Origin: Bog-159 sp049511415
GTDB lineage: Bacteria; Acidobacteriota; Terriglobia; Bryobacterales; Bryobacteraceae
Assembly: GCA_049511415.1 (NCBI GenBank)
Contig: JBEKYC010000053.1
Coordinates: forward strand, 1-59,385
Length of the DNA stretch: 59,385 nt
Reading direction: 5' to 3'
Made by a program: the position numbers and the translations under genes. This document shows positions 41,499 to 50,785 of this stretch, in pieces (within the stretch, counting starts at the first letter, position 1; each line of letters opens with the position of its first letter). The notes beneath the pieces are model-generated. The model did not search any database. It saw nothing but the letters and a program-made list of their open reading frames with translations, and was not told the DNA's origin.

Positions 41499-43694
41499 AT
41501 GAGAGAAGCGGCCTGGTGGGCGGTGATGCTACTTGCCGCACCCTTGCCGGCGGCCACCATTAGCGGACATCTAAGCGATCCGCAGGAGCACGCCGTCCCC
41601 GGCGCCCCCGTGCGATTGTCGCGCGCGAGAGAGACCAGGACCGACGACGGCGGAAACTTCTCATTCGCGGACGTCGCCTCCGGCGACTACACGCTCGAAA
41701 TCGAGGGCGCGGGATTTCAGCCGATTCATCGAGGACTTACCGTTAAGGCGGACCTGCATTTGGATCTACGCTGTGAACTGGCCCTGCAGCCCCAGTCAGT
41801 CACGGTGACCGCGGACGTGAAAGACAGCAGCGTGCTATTCCCCGATCCGGCGGAGCGCGTCCTGGTGCGGGAAGACACACTGGATGCCAACCCGGGCCGG
41901 CCGGGCGCTCCGGTATCGATTCCGGGCTTGCCGATCGAAACCGCGTCGGGCGGTATCAAGGCGCCGCAGTACTTTGCGCCGGGCGTGGCCGGCGATCACG
42001 GTGAACCGATCGCGCAGTACCTCGAAATCGGCGACTACCTGATTCCCAACAACCTGTCGGCGAATGCTCACGGCAATGGCTACGCCGATCCCAACATAAT
42101 GGTCCCGGCGATCATCGAAACCGTCGAGACCGACGGCGGGGCTTTCAACGCGCGCGAAGGAAACCACTCGGTGGACCTGGCGGCGATTTACGGCTTTCAC
42201 GAGCGATTGGACCCCTTCGTTACGCTCACCGGCGATTACCGGGACGCGGATCTGGCGGCGGGGTGGAGCCCCCGCGATCCGGCAACGCACGCCTGGATCG
42301 CGATCGAAGCCTCCTACGGCAACGGCTTTCTGGATCGCCTGGAGCACCGGCAACAGTACAAGTTCAACGGCTACCGGGTATGGGATCTCGGTGCGCACCG
42401 GTTGACTTTGTTCGGCATCGGATATTTTGGCAAGTCGATGGTTCCCGGCCTGGCGCCGATTCATGTGGCGGGCCTGGGCGACACCATCGATCCGCGGCAG
42501 CGGGATCAGACTCACACGGGACTGATCGCCCTGGACGATGTATGGCATTTGTCCTCCACCAGCGACATACGGCTGTCCGGCTTTTTCCGCACTTACAATC
42601 TGGCGCTTGATTCCGACTTTGGCGATGGCCTGATCCGGCAGAGCGAGTTTCGCACGGCGGCCGGAGGGGAGGCGGCTTACACACGCAAAGTCAGTGAGTC
42701 GCTGACGATCCTGGCCGGCTCGGATTACGCGCGGGAGGCGCCGCGGCGGGACGATCTGGATCATTACCTATCGACCAACCCCGACGTGTATGGCCCCTTC
42801 GTGAAAGTCACGGCGAATGATGTGACCCTCGCTTCGGTTGCGCCGTTTGTGGCCGTGGAGGGCAGTCCGCAATCGTGGCTGCACTATTACGCCGGATGGC
42901 GGCGCGACGAGATCGGCATCGACAACACGGATTTGCTGAATCCGCCGAACTCGTTCAACAAGCTGGCGGGGGTGAACTCGCCCAAGGCTTCGCTGAACCT
43001 TTTGCCGCCGGAGCGGACCCGCCTGCCGGAAGTGTCGATGAGCTTCGGGCAGACTTTCTTCACCAACGATCCACGCATTGGCACGGGCAACACCCCGGGC
43101 ACGCCGGTAAGCCGCGCGCATGCCTGGCAGTTGGTGACCAGCAAAACGCTCTGGGGCACGGATTTCCGGGTGACACTGGGCCATGTGACGCAGGAGCAGT
43201 CGCTGGGCAAGATCGACCCCGATACGGGGCTGCAGTATTATGAAGGCCCCAGCCGCAACCGTTATCTGACGGCGGCCGCGCGGCGGCGCTTGCGCTTCGC
43301 GTTCCTGCAGGCGTCCGTATCGAAGGCCGATGCGCGCGACCTCTCCGACGGCCTGCCGTTGCCAGAGGCGCCGCGCACCATCGTGGATTTCCTGGGAACG
43401 GTGGATCGATTGCCGCTGCACTTGCAGGCGCGCGTCGAATACGAGCAGGTCGGCCGGAAACCGCTGGGCGACGGATTCGTCAGCGTGCCGGTGCGGGAGT
43501 TCCGGGGCGCGCTGGTGCGTCCGTTTCATCACGGCCGGATGATGGCGGGCGTGAATTTCATGATCGCCACCGGGTATAGCGGACAAACCACGGAGGTGCT
43601 GGCGGTGGCGGGCGAGGAAACGCCGTTCGAGCAAGTGGTGGGCGTGCGTTTGCCGTCGTACGTGACGGCGTCGTACAGCTACCGGTTCCGCTAG
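41499..43694 (+). CDS. TonB-dependent outer-membrane receptor with carboxypeptidase-regulatory-like domain, probably for nickel
   Basis: This 731-residue protein has a signal peptide (residues 1-19, ending PLPAAT). Residues 20-105 form a CarboxypepD_reg-like domain (ISGHLSDPQEHAVPGAPV, GNFSFADVASGDYTLEI). A plug-like region follows with YLIPNNLSANAHGN and VDGGAFNAREG-like residues (ETDGGAFNAREGNHS), then a barrel of alternating strands ending in YSYRFR with a terminal aromatic pattern. The upstream palindrome and the divergent nikR suggest that it imports a nickel chelate in a TonB-driven way; this is inference. Start ATG 41499 is chosen for the signal peptide. Its stop is one base from that of the convergent PQQ gene. 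Confidence 0.75.
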   Translation: MREAAWWAVMLLAAPLPAATISGHLSDPQEHAVPGAPVRLSRARETRTDDGGNFSFADVASGDYTLEIEGAGFQPIHRGLTVKADLHLDLRCELALQPQSVTVTADVKDSSVLFPDPAERVLVREDTLDANPGRPGAPVSIPGLPIETASGGIKAPQYFAPGVAGDHGEPIAQYLEIGDYLIPNNLSANAHGNGYADPNIMVPAIIETVETDGGAFNAREGNHSVDLAAIYGFHERLDPFVTLTGDYRDADLAAGWSPRDPATHAWIAIEASYGNGFLDRLEHRQQYKFNGYRVWDLGAHRLTLFGIGYFGKSMVPGLAPIHVAGLGDTIDPRQRDQTHTGLIALDDVWHLSSTSDIRLSGFFRTYNLALDSDFGDGLIRQSEFRTAAGGEAAYTRKVSESLTILAGSDYAREAPRRDDLDHYLSTNPDVYGPFVKVTANDVTLASVAPFVAVEGSPQSWLHYYAGWRRDEIGIDNTDLLNPPNSFNKLAGVNSPKASLNLLPPERTRLPEVSMSFGQTFFTNDPRIGTGNTPGTPVSRAHAWQLVTSKTLWGTDFRVTLGHVTQEQSLGKIDPDTGLQYYEGPSRNRYLTAAARRRLRFAFLQASVSKADARDLSDGLPLPEAPRTIVDFLGTVDRLPLHLQARVEYEQVGRKPLGDGFVSVPVREFRGALVRPFHHGRMMAGVNFMIATGYSGQTTEVLAVAGEETPFEQVVGVRLPSYVTASYSYRFR

Positions 43695-43695
43695 G

Positions 43696-45027
43696 CTACC
43701 GGGTAAGGGGCTGCCGTATGCGGAACAGACTCCCGGCCGAGCGTATGTAGACGGAGTCACCCGCCAGGGCCAGCGATGCGTAAACCGGCTCGCCTAAAGA
43801 GTTGGTCGAGAGCACTTCGAACTCCGGCCCGGCCTTCACCACGTACGTGTCGCCGTCGTTGCTGGTGATCATCAGCTTGCCGTCAAACGCCACTGGGGCG
43901 CCGGTGAATTGTCCCGGCTGCGGAAAGCGTTTGCCTTCGTACTTCGGCTCGCCCGTCATGGCGTCCAGGCAGGTCAAAAGTCCCGCGCCGGTCATTACGT
44001 AGAGGTAGTCGCCATACAGAATCGGCGAGGGTATGTAGCCGGTGCCTTTGTCGTACTTCCAGGCAATCCGGTCTTGACCTTTGGCAGGGTCCAGGCGAAT
44101 CGCCATTACGATCTTCTTCGGAAACCCGGAGGTCACATAGACCATGCCGTGACCGAAGACCGCCGTATGCACGGAGTTACTCTCCAGGCCGGCGGCGCGC
44201 CACAATTCCTGCCCATTATGCGGATCGTAGGCGGCCACGCTCTCCATCGAGGGCACGATCAGCAGCGGCTGTTTACCTGATTCCACGATCACCGGAGTGG
44301 TCCAGTTGACCGATTCCTTGCGCTTCACCTTCCAGGCCACCTTGCCATCCGCAGTCGATATAGCGGCCAGGAAGGAGGCGGCGCCTTCGTCCTGATCCGC
44401 CAGAATCAGGATCTTATCGTCGAATAGAACCGGCGACACGCCCGTGCCGACGCCCAGAGTGGCGATCCCGCCCAACGACATCTTCCACAGCAAGTGGCCG
44501 TCGAAATCGTATTTGTACAGCCCCTGCGATTCGAAGTAGGCGTAGAGGAACTTTCCGTCCGTAACGGGGGTGGGCGAGGCGTAGGTGTTGAACTTGTGGA
44601 TGTCGTCGTAGACCGGCCCTTCGTAGGCGGTCTGTTCCCAGAGTTGCTTGCCGGAAGAGGCTTCAAAGCACAGGACCTTGAGGGTATGCTTGCGATTGCC
44701 GCCGACGCTATCGGGATGCCGGAAGGGTTGTCCCTCCACCGTGTGCTTGATGGGCGCGGCGCCCGGGAGCACATCGCCTTCGATGTCCGTGGTAAGGAAG
44801 ATGCGATTGCCCCATATGACGGGCGAGGAATGACCGCGTCCGGGAACTGCCGCTTTCCATGCAACGTTACGGGAGTTGCTCCAGGCCGAAGGGAGATTCT
44901 TCAGTTCCGAAACGCCATTGGAGGAAGGGCCGCGCCAACCGGGCCACTCGTCCGGATCGACGGCGAAGCTCTGGGTGGCACATACGGTCAGAAGAACAAG
45001 CCCGGCAGAGTGCAAGCGGAACAGCAT
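43696..45027 (-). CDS. Secreted PQQ-like beta-propeller protein
   Basis: This 443-residue protein has a signal peptide (residues 1-22, ending TQSFA). WPGWRGPSSNGVSE near the mature N-terminus marks the acidobacterial/planctomycete PQQ-binding-like propeller group. Repeats carry WKAAVPGRGHSSPVIWGNRIFL, GQELWRAAGLE and CLDAMTGEPKYEGKR. There are no quinoprotein dehydrogenase catalytic residues that I can identify, so it is more likely a scaffold or BamB-like protein than an enzyme. Confidence 0.82.
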   Translation of the reverse strand: MLFRLHSAGLVLLTVCATQSFAVDPDEWPGWRGPSSNGVSELKNLPSAWSNSRNVAWKAAVPGRGHSSPVIWGNRIFLTTDIEGDVLPGAAPIKHTVEGQPFRHPDSVGGNRKHTLKVLCFEASSGKQLWEQTAYEGPVYDDIHKFNTYASPTPVTDGKFLYAYFESQGLYKYDFDGHLLWKMSLGGIATLGVGTGVSPVLFDDKILILADQDEGAASFLAAISTADGKVAWKVKRKESVNWTTPVIVESGKQPLLIVPSMESVAAYDPHNGQELWRAAGLESNSVHTAVFGHGMVYVTSGFPKKIVMAIRLDPAKGQDRIAWKYDKGTGYIPSPILYGDYLYVMTGAGLLTCLDAMTGEPKYEGKRFPQPGQFTGAPVAFDGKLMITSNDGDTYVVKAGPEFEVLSTNSLGEPVYASLALAGDSVYIRSAGSLFRIRQPLTR

Positions 45028-45075
45028 GATGCCAGCGTATCAGGTTCGACGCGGGCGTTCGCAAAACGTTATTAG

Positions 45076-45834
45076 CTACTCCCAATGACCCGGTATGCCC
45101 CAACTCCTGGTGACATTGTGGCCGAACTGGAATCCGGGGCCGATCGAGAAGCGCACGGTGTTGCGGCCGTTTTTCAGCAGATCCGGAAAGAGGTGGTCGT
45201 GTACCAGATCCGCCTGCACCACCAGGCTGAAGTGCTTGCTGATATTGAGCGCGCAACCGCCGCCGAAACCGTAGAAAGCCGTCCATTCCTCCTCTTTGCC
45301 GGAGGGCGCGATGCCTTCCACGATATGCTTCAGGAGAAAATCGGTGGTCGTGGAGGTAGCTATCTCATTGATGATACCGGCGGAAGGCCGGATATACGGG
45401 GTGAAGCGCTTCCACCGGCGCCAGGGAAATTCAGGGCCCATGGTAAAGGTCTGGGTGACCGAAGCGAAGGGCAGGGCGGCCACAAATCCAGGGACTTCCT
45501 GCTGGAGAATGGGCACCAGGGGACCGTATTTATCTTGAATTGCAGTGGTCGCCTGACTGAGGCCGATGATGGTACTGCCTGTGCCGCGGCTGTAGTCAAA
45601 TCCCAGACTGATATGCCGGGACCAGCGCATCCCGGCTTGAATATGGACTCCGGGCTCGAAAAGCTTGATCGCGGGACTATCCAGAAACATGAATCCCGAG
45701 TAGACCAGGAACTTGCCCACGTACTGTGGTTCGGGGGCGGGCTGGGCATCCGGCGCTGGCGCAGTCACGTTTTGCTGGCCCAAAAGCAGGGGCACGGCCA
45801 GCGGAATCAGCGCGAGGCAGCGAGAGAGCTTCAT
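45076..45834 (-). CDS. Outer-membrane beta-barrel protein, unknown
   Basis: This protein of about 252 residues has a signal peptide (ending PLLLGQQ), a short Pro/Ala linker (NVTAPAPDAQPAPEPQ), then alternating strands such as WSRHISLGFDYSRGTG, RWKRFTPYIRPSAGI and FSLVVQADLVHDHLF, as in small OmpA/OmpW-like porins. No family can be named. The ATG at 45834 (MKLSRC) gives the best signal peptide; 45852 is an alternative. Its stop lies in a TAGCTA palindrome. Confidence 0.65.
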   Translation of the reverse strand: MKLSRCLALIPLAVPLLLGQQNVTAPAPDAQPAPEPQYVGKFLVYSGFMFLDSPAIKLFEPGVHIQAGMRWSRHISLGFDYSRGTGSTIIGLSQATTAIQDKYGPLVPILQQEVPGFVAALPFASVTQTFTMGPEFPWRRWKRFTPYIRPSAGIINEIATSTTTDFLLKHIVEGIAPSGKEEEWTAFYGFGGGCALNISKHFSLVVQADLVHDHLFPDLLKNGRNTVRFSIGPGFQFGHNVTRSWGIPGHWE

Positions 45835-45982
45835 AATGGCATGATCAGGCATTGATTTTGGGTTTTCTGAGTACCGCAGATGGGTTAAGCGTAACACTTT
45901 AAACGGTTCCGGACGCACAGAGGGGTACTAGAACGGTCGGAACCGTACCCGATTGCACCCATGTTAACGTCGGATCATTGTC

Positions 45983-48169
45983 ATGCGCTGGTATTCTCTG
46001 ATCGCGTTTGCCACGTTAGCGGGCGCGCTGCGCGCCCAAACCGCACCGGACGTTGTGATCCGGAGTTCTACGAACGAAGTGCTGCTGGATGTCGTGGTAC
46101 GGAATTCGCACGGGAAGCTGGTCACCAATCTCAAACCCGGCGACATCTCGGTCTACGAAGATGGCGTCCTGCAAAACGTGAGCGCCTTCCGGCTGGTGGC
46201 GGGCAGCGAGGTCCGCGCCGAGGACGTGAAGGAAGCCGCGCAATTGAAGACCGCGGACGCTCCGGCGGCTATGCGGGACGCCAAACGCCCTGCCGTAAAC
46301 CCCTTACGCACCGTCAACGTGGTCTGCCTGGTTTTGGCTGACCTGAACGCGGATACGCGCGCGCTGGCCTTCGAATCGGCCCGACACTTCGTCAATAACG
46401 AGTTGCGCCCCAATACGTTCATCGGCATTTTCAGTATGGATTCGAGCGGCCTGCGGCCCATTTATCCGTTTTCGAACAACCGGGAGCGTCTGTTGCGAGC
46501 CGTAGGGCTGGCGGCAGTCAACCAACTTCCGTCGGTCAGCCTGGGGTCGGCGGCCATGCTGAATGGACTGAGCATGAGCACCGTTGGCAGTGTCTCCTCC
46601 GGCTCGGTGGGCGTGGGCTCGAATGGCACCGCCGATGGATCCAGCGCCGGGAATCCGCTGGGCGCGCGCGGGCAGATGGGCGTGGCCGTGAATGCTTCGC
46701 TGCGCGAAATCGATGCGCTGCGGGGTCTGGTCCGGCAGCTCAGCCCGCTGCCTTTTCAGAAGACGGTGCTGCTGATGAGCACCGGCCTGACGCGTCCGCC
46801 GGATCAGTTGGAATACTGGGATTCGCTGATCAAGGCGGCCAACAAGGGCGCGGTAACGTTCTACGCGCTGGATGTTTGGGGCCCGTGCTATAACGCCGAT
46901 ATCATGTGTTCGCAGACGCCCAGCACCGCGGCGGTTGGCATGCTGCAGACGGCCGCCCGCCTGAGCCAGGGCCAGCCGAATTCCAGCCAGTACGTGCTGC
47001 CGACAACACCGTCATCGGGTCCGAGCGCCTCGGCCACTGCGCAACTCATGGAGATGGCGCACGAAGACGATTTCGTGAAGTTCGCGGTTTCCAGCGCGAA
47101 CGGCCAGGAAGGTTTGCGCGAACTGGCCGAGCGTACCGGTGGGTTTATCATCGCCAATACCAACAACACCGAAAAGCTGATGGCGCATGTGATGGAGGAT
47201 GTAGACACGCACTATGAACTGGCCTATCCGCCGGCGTCGCAGAACTATGACGGCCATTTCCGGAAGATCGAAGTGAAGGTGACCCGGCCGGGACTCACGG
47301 TGGAAACCCGCAACGGATATTATGCGGTGCCCGAGACGGGCGAAGGTCCGGTGACTCCCGAAGAGATGGCCGCGTTCAAAGCGCTCGACACGCAGCCGCG
47401 GCCGCATGCGTTCGATTTCTTGCTGCGCGCGTATCGGTTCCGCGAAACGGGCAATACGGCCCAATATTCGATCGCTTTCGAGATGCCTATCTCCAATCTG
47501 ACGGCCACGCCCGAGCCGGATGGCAGGAAGCACATGTTACATGCGTCCTTGCTGGCGTTAGTCAAGGATGCGCAGGGACAGGTGGTGGAGCGGGTCAGCC
47601 GGGACGTGCCGTCGGAGGTTGCCGACGATCGCCTGGCGGCGGTGCAGGTGGAGACTATGACTTACCAGCACGCGGTCAACCTGCCGCCGGGGCGTTATAC
47701 GGTGGAAGCGGCGATGGTGGATCAGGAAGGTCACCGCTCGGCCACGCGCGTCACCGAGATAGACAATCGCCAGCAGGCGGGGCTGGGCCTCAGCGATCTG
47801 ACGCTGGTGCGCCGCATGGAGGATCTGAAGCATGCGCCGGACGCGGGCGATCCGTTCGAGTTCCCCAACAAGCGGGTGCTTCCGTTTGTCACCACCGATA
47901 TGTACGCGGGCGGCACTCCGTTTGTGTATTTCGTGATTTACCCGGAGAGCGGGGACGCGGCGAAGACGGAGTTGCGGGTGCGATTTGTGAAAGACGGCCG
48001 GGTGCTGGTAACGCGTAGGGCCCCGATGCCGGCAGCGGATGCCTCGGGCATGATACCCAAGGTGATCGCCGGATATGACAAGCCCGGCAGCTACGAAGTG
48101 CAGGTCACGGCGACGCAAGGCAAGGCGTCGGTGGAACGCAGCTTGAAGTACACCATCGCGGCAAGATAG
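45983..48169 (+). CDS. Secreted VWFA-related acidobacterial protein, large form
   Basis: This 728-residue protein has a signal peptide (residues 1-18, ALRAQ). Residues 25-70 hold the typical head LLDVVVRNSHGKLV, LKPGDISVYEDG. The von Willebrand A-like region (about 105-400) has VCLVLADLNAD in place of the usual DxSxS metal site, TVLLMSTGLTRPPD, and TGGFIIANTN near 395; it ends in YELAYPP and a basic strand, as in TIGR03436. A long linker with GSVSSGSVGVGSNGT is present, and a C-terminal beta-rich domain (residues 470-728) follows. Probably binds protein or surface polymer; the degenerate metal site suggests no integrin-like ion binding. Confidence 0.82.
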   Translation: MRWYSLIAFATLAGALRAQTAPDVVIRSSTNEVLLDVVVRNSHGKLVTNLKPGDISVYEDGVLQNVSAFRLVAGSEVRAEDVKEAAQLKTADAPAAMRDAKRPAVNPLRTVNVVCLVLADLNADTRALAFESARHFVNNELRPNTFIGIFSMDSSGLRPIYPFSNNRERLLRAVGLAAVNQLPSVSLGSAAMLNGLSMSTVGSVSSGSVGVGSNGTADGSSAGNPLGARGQMGVAVNASLREIDALRGLVRQLSPLPFQKTVLLMSTGLTRPPDQLEYWDSLIKAANKGAVTFYALDVWGPCYNADIMCSQTPSTAAVGMLQTAARLSQGQPNSSQYVLPTTPSSGPSASATAQLMEMAHEDDFVKFAVSSANGQEGLRELAERTGGFIIANTNNTEKLMAHVMEDVDTHYELAYPPASQNYDGHFRKIEVKVTRPGLTVETRNGYYAVPETGEGPVTPEEMAAFKALDTQPRPHAFDFLLRAYRFRETGNTAQYSIAFEMPISNLTATPEPDGRKHMLHASLLALVKDAQGQVVERVSRDVPSEVADDRLAAVQVETMTYQHAVNLPPGRYTVEAAMVDQEGHRSATRVTEIDNRQQAGLGLSDLTLVRRMEDLKHAPDAGDPFEFPNKRVLPFVTTDMYAGGTPFVYFVIYPESGDAAKTELRVRFVKDGRVLVTRRAPMPAADASGMIPKVIAGYDKPGSYEVQVTATQGKASVERSLKYTIAAR

Positions 48170-48571
48170 CTAAAGCCCGCCTTCCAGCTTGGCTTGCATC
48201 TTGGCGGCGAACCGGGCAATGTTCACGATGGCGCGCTGATGGGTTCCTTCACCGCACTTTTGCTTTTCGTCCCAGGCCTCGACCTTGAAACTCACACGCC
48301 GGTCCTCAATGCTGGTCACTTCGGCGGTGAAGGTGACCGTCATGCCCATGGGGGTCGCCGCCAGATGGTAGACATTGACGTGCGTCCCAACAGTGTCGTG
48401 CCCGGCTTCCAGCAGCGGCAGCACGGCGTCGCGACAGGTGCGCTCCATCCAGCCGATCATCCAGGGCGTGGCCAGCACCCGCGCGCCCGGCAATCCCAGG
48501 AAATTAATAGCCACTTCGTTATCCACCAGCAGCTTCTTTTCGAGCTTCGTTCCGATCGGTATTTCCGCCAT
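48170..48571 (-). CDS. FlK-like hotdog thioesterase
   Basis: This 133-residue single-hotdog protein aligns with fluoroacetyl-CoA thioesterase FlK. The catalytic Thr42, Glu50 and His76 of FlK correspond to Thr35 (LATPWM), Glu43 (WMERTC) and His69 (NVYHLA) with identical spacing. Such thioesterases hydrolyse small acyl-CoAs; in bacteria without fluoroacetate exposure the physiological acyl-CoA is unknown. Stop codons of this gene and the VWFA-related gene abut across TAGCTA. Confidence 0.85.
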   Translation of the reverse strand: MAEIPIGTKLEKKLLVDNEVAINFLGLPGARVLATPWMIGWMERTCRDAVLPLLEAGHDTVGTHVNVYHLAATPMGMTVTFTAEVTSIEDRRVSFKVEAWDEKQKCGEGTHQRAIVNIARFAAKMQAKLEGGL

Positions 48572-48586
48572 AACTTGTTTAGCTAA

Positions 48587-49423
48587 TCAGCCTTTCAGAC
48601 CCGCCAGCACGCCGCGCATGTAGCTGAATGAGATCTTCATGCCGGGCAGCGGGTTGTCGCCGTTGATTTCGTATTCCAGATTAACGCAGCCCTGATAACC
48701 GATTTTGTGGAGCTGCTGGAAAATGCCCACGATCGGCATGATACCCTCGCCCACGTCGCACTGCTGGGCGTGTGGCTCGAAGGTGCGCAGATCCTTGATA
48801 TGCATGTCGAACAGGCGATTGCCGGCTTCGGCGATGGACTCCACTACGTTGGCGCCGGCGCGGGCGGAGTGGCCCACGTCCATGCACAGACCGCAGCGCG
48901 GGTCCATGTTGCGCACTACCGCCAGAACCGATTGCGGGGTGGGGAACTGCTTATCCTCCGGGCCGTGATTGTGGATGGCGATGCGGATGTTGTACTCGCG
49001 GACGAACTTTTCGATGGCGCCCAGGTTGGTATGGGTGGGGGCGCAGACCATCAGGGGCATGCCGCACATTTTGGCGTATTCGAAGTACCGGCGGATATCG
49101 TCCGGGTCATCCTTGGAAAGCGAGATATTGCCGCCGCTCACTATGGTTAACCCGTTGCGTTCGAATTCTTTGCGCCCGCTCTCCAACTCCTCCGGACTGC
49201 TGCGATAGGGCAGATGAAACTCCTTCACGCTGACGTAAGGAGTGCGCAGTTCCTGGATGCAGCGGATGGCCAGCGCACGGCTGTATTCGCGCAGGGAGTA
49301 ACTGGCGACGCCGAGTTTGAAACCGGCAGTGGATTCCGTTTGCGGAGCGGGCGAGACCGGCGCAGCCAGCCCTGCCAGGCCGGCCGCCGCCAGGAAACCG
49401 CGGCGATTCAGTTGGGATGCCAT
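48587..49423 (-). CDS. Tat-exported sugar phosphate isomerase/epimerase-like protein
   Basis: This 278-residue protein has a twin-arginine signal NRRGFLAAAGLAGLAAP (residues 6-22). The rest is a xylose-isomerase-like TIM barrel: KLGVASYSLREYSR, FHLPYRSSP, GGNISLSKDDP, IRIAIHNHGPED, GLCMDVGHSARAG and VNLEYEI, with Glu/Asp/His metal ligands in the expected places. Exported members occur widely in acidobacteria and planctomycetes; substrates are unknown but likely sugars or cyclitols. ATG 49423 is chosen because it opens the Tat signal; the frame extends to 49462. Confidence 0.85.
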   Translation of the reverse strand: MASQLNRRGFLAAAGLAGLAAPVSPAPQTESTAGFKLGVASYSLREYSRALAIRCIQELRTPYVSVKEFHLPYRSSPEELESGRKEFERNGLTIVSGGNISLSKDDPDDIRRYFEYAKMCGMPLMVCAPTHTNLGAIEKFVREYNIRIAIHNHGPEDKQFPTPQSVLAVVRNMDPRCGLCMDVGHSARAGANVVESIAEAGNRLFDMHIKDLRTFEPHAQQCDVGEGIMPIVGIFQQLHKIGYQGCVNLEYEINGDNPLPGMKISFSYMRGVLAGLKG

Positions 49424-49672
49424 GATGAACCATTTTACCTTCCGAAGCGGAAACTCGGGCAAGCGATGTCCACGCCGGCAATATTCTAAACAAACCCATT
49501 TCCTTTAATGAATTGGCGTGCGCCGCCGATTGGAACCCCATCCTAATCTAACTGCGCAAAACCTATGCTACGGTGTTATACTCTTGGCGCGGCCCTTGTA
49601 GCTCGCGTTCGGGCCCGGAGGACCGAATGCTTTCCTACGCTCTCTCGGACTCATCCGGCGCGGAGTTTTCTC

Positions 49673-50767
49673 ATGCTCGATTTGACGATCGTTCGCATTA
49701 TATTCGTTCTCGTTTTAAGCGCATCCGCTTATTTGCTGCACCCTTTTCAATCGGCTCCTTCACCTTGGGCCGCCCTGGCGGGACTGGGAATCGGCCTTTG
49801 TATTATCTTCTTTGAGGTGCGGCTGGAGGCTGTCAGCCTGAAACGGCTGATCGGCGCGGCTATTGGATCGGTGTTGGGCATTATCGGCGCATTTTTCATG
49901 GCGCTGGTCCTGAATTGGGCGCGGACCGAAACCGGCGCCGGTTCTCTAATTCCGTTCGTGCAGGTCTGTCTGCTGCTGTGGATGACCTACGTGGGCCTGA
50001 TCGTGGGCGCCAAGAAGGGCGACATGCTCAATCTTTCGGCCCTGGGCGGCGTTTTCGGCGGCGAGAAAATATCCAAAAAGTCGCACAAGATCCTGGATAC
50101 CAGCGTCATTATCGACGGGCGCATCGCCGACATCGCCGAAACGGGTTTCCTGGACGGCGTGCTGGTGATTCCGCAATTCGTGCTGCGGGAACTGCAATTG
50201 GTGGCCGACTCGGCAGACTCGATGAAGCGCAATCGCGGCCGCCGCGGGCTGGATATCCTGCAGCGGATTCAGAAGATGGCGCACCTGAACGTGCAGATCG
50301 TGGAGGAAGATTTTCCGCACGTGCGGGACGTGGACATGAAGCTGATCGAACTGGCTAAGGTGTACGATTCCAAAATCATCACCAACGACTTTAATTTAAA
50401 TAAAGTCGCCCAACTCCACGGCGTGCACGTGCTGAACATTAATGAGCTGGCCAACGCATTAAAACCGATCGTGCTGCCGGGCGAAACGATGCGCGTATTC
50501 ATCCTGAAAGAAGGCAAGGAGTACAACCAGGGCGTGGCTTATCTGGATGACGGGACGATGGTGGTGGTGGATAATGCGCGCAAAATGATATCGAAGACCA
50601 TCGACATTTCGGTTACAAGCGTGTTACAAACCACGGCCGGAAAGATGATCTTCGGTAAATTCGACGAGCGCATGCATGCCGTAGCCGCGGCCGGCGCCGA
50701 AAAGCATGAACGGCCGGTGCGCCGGTCCGACGGCCTCCCCACCGAGAAAACCACGGTAGAATCGTAG
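49673..50767 (+). CDS. PIN/TRAM domain membrane protein (YacL-like)
   Basis: This 364-residue protein has four membrane segments in residues 1-120. A PIN-type nuclease domain follows (about 145-270) with the acidic residues of DTSVIIDGRIAD, then LRELQLVADSADSMKRNRGRRGL and IITNDFNLNKVA. The C-terminal TRAM domain has GKEYNQGVAYLDDGTMVVV. Relatives (YacL) are linked to RNA processing but are poorly studied. In many bacteria the gene sits next to ispD and ispF, as here. A TATACT at 49577-49582 would give a leader of about 80 nt. An earlier in-frame start at 49565 lacks family similarity. Confidence 0.88.
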   Translation: MLDLTIVRIIFVLVLSASAYLLHPFQSAPSPWAALAGLGIGLCIIFFEVRLEAVSLKRLIGAAIGSVLGIIGAFFMALVLNWARTETGAGSLIPFVQVCLLLWMTYVGLIVGAKKGDMLNLSALGGVFGGEKISKKSHKILDTSVIIDGRIADIAETGFLDGVLVIPQFVLRELQLVADSADSMKRNRGRRGLDILQRIQKMAHLNVQIVEEDFPHVRDVDMKLIELAKVYDSKIITNDFNLNKVAQLHGVHVLNINELANALKPIVLPGETMRVFILKEGKEYNQGVAYLDDGTMVVVDNARKMISKTIDISVTSVLQTTAGKMIFGKFDERMHAVAAAGAEKHERPVRRSDGLPTEKTTVES

Positions 50768-50785
50768 TTTACCCTTCAGGGGCCT

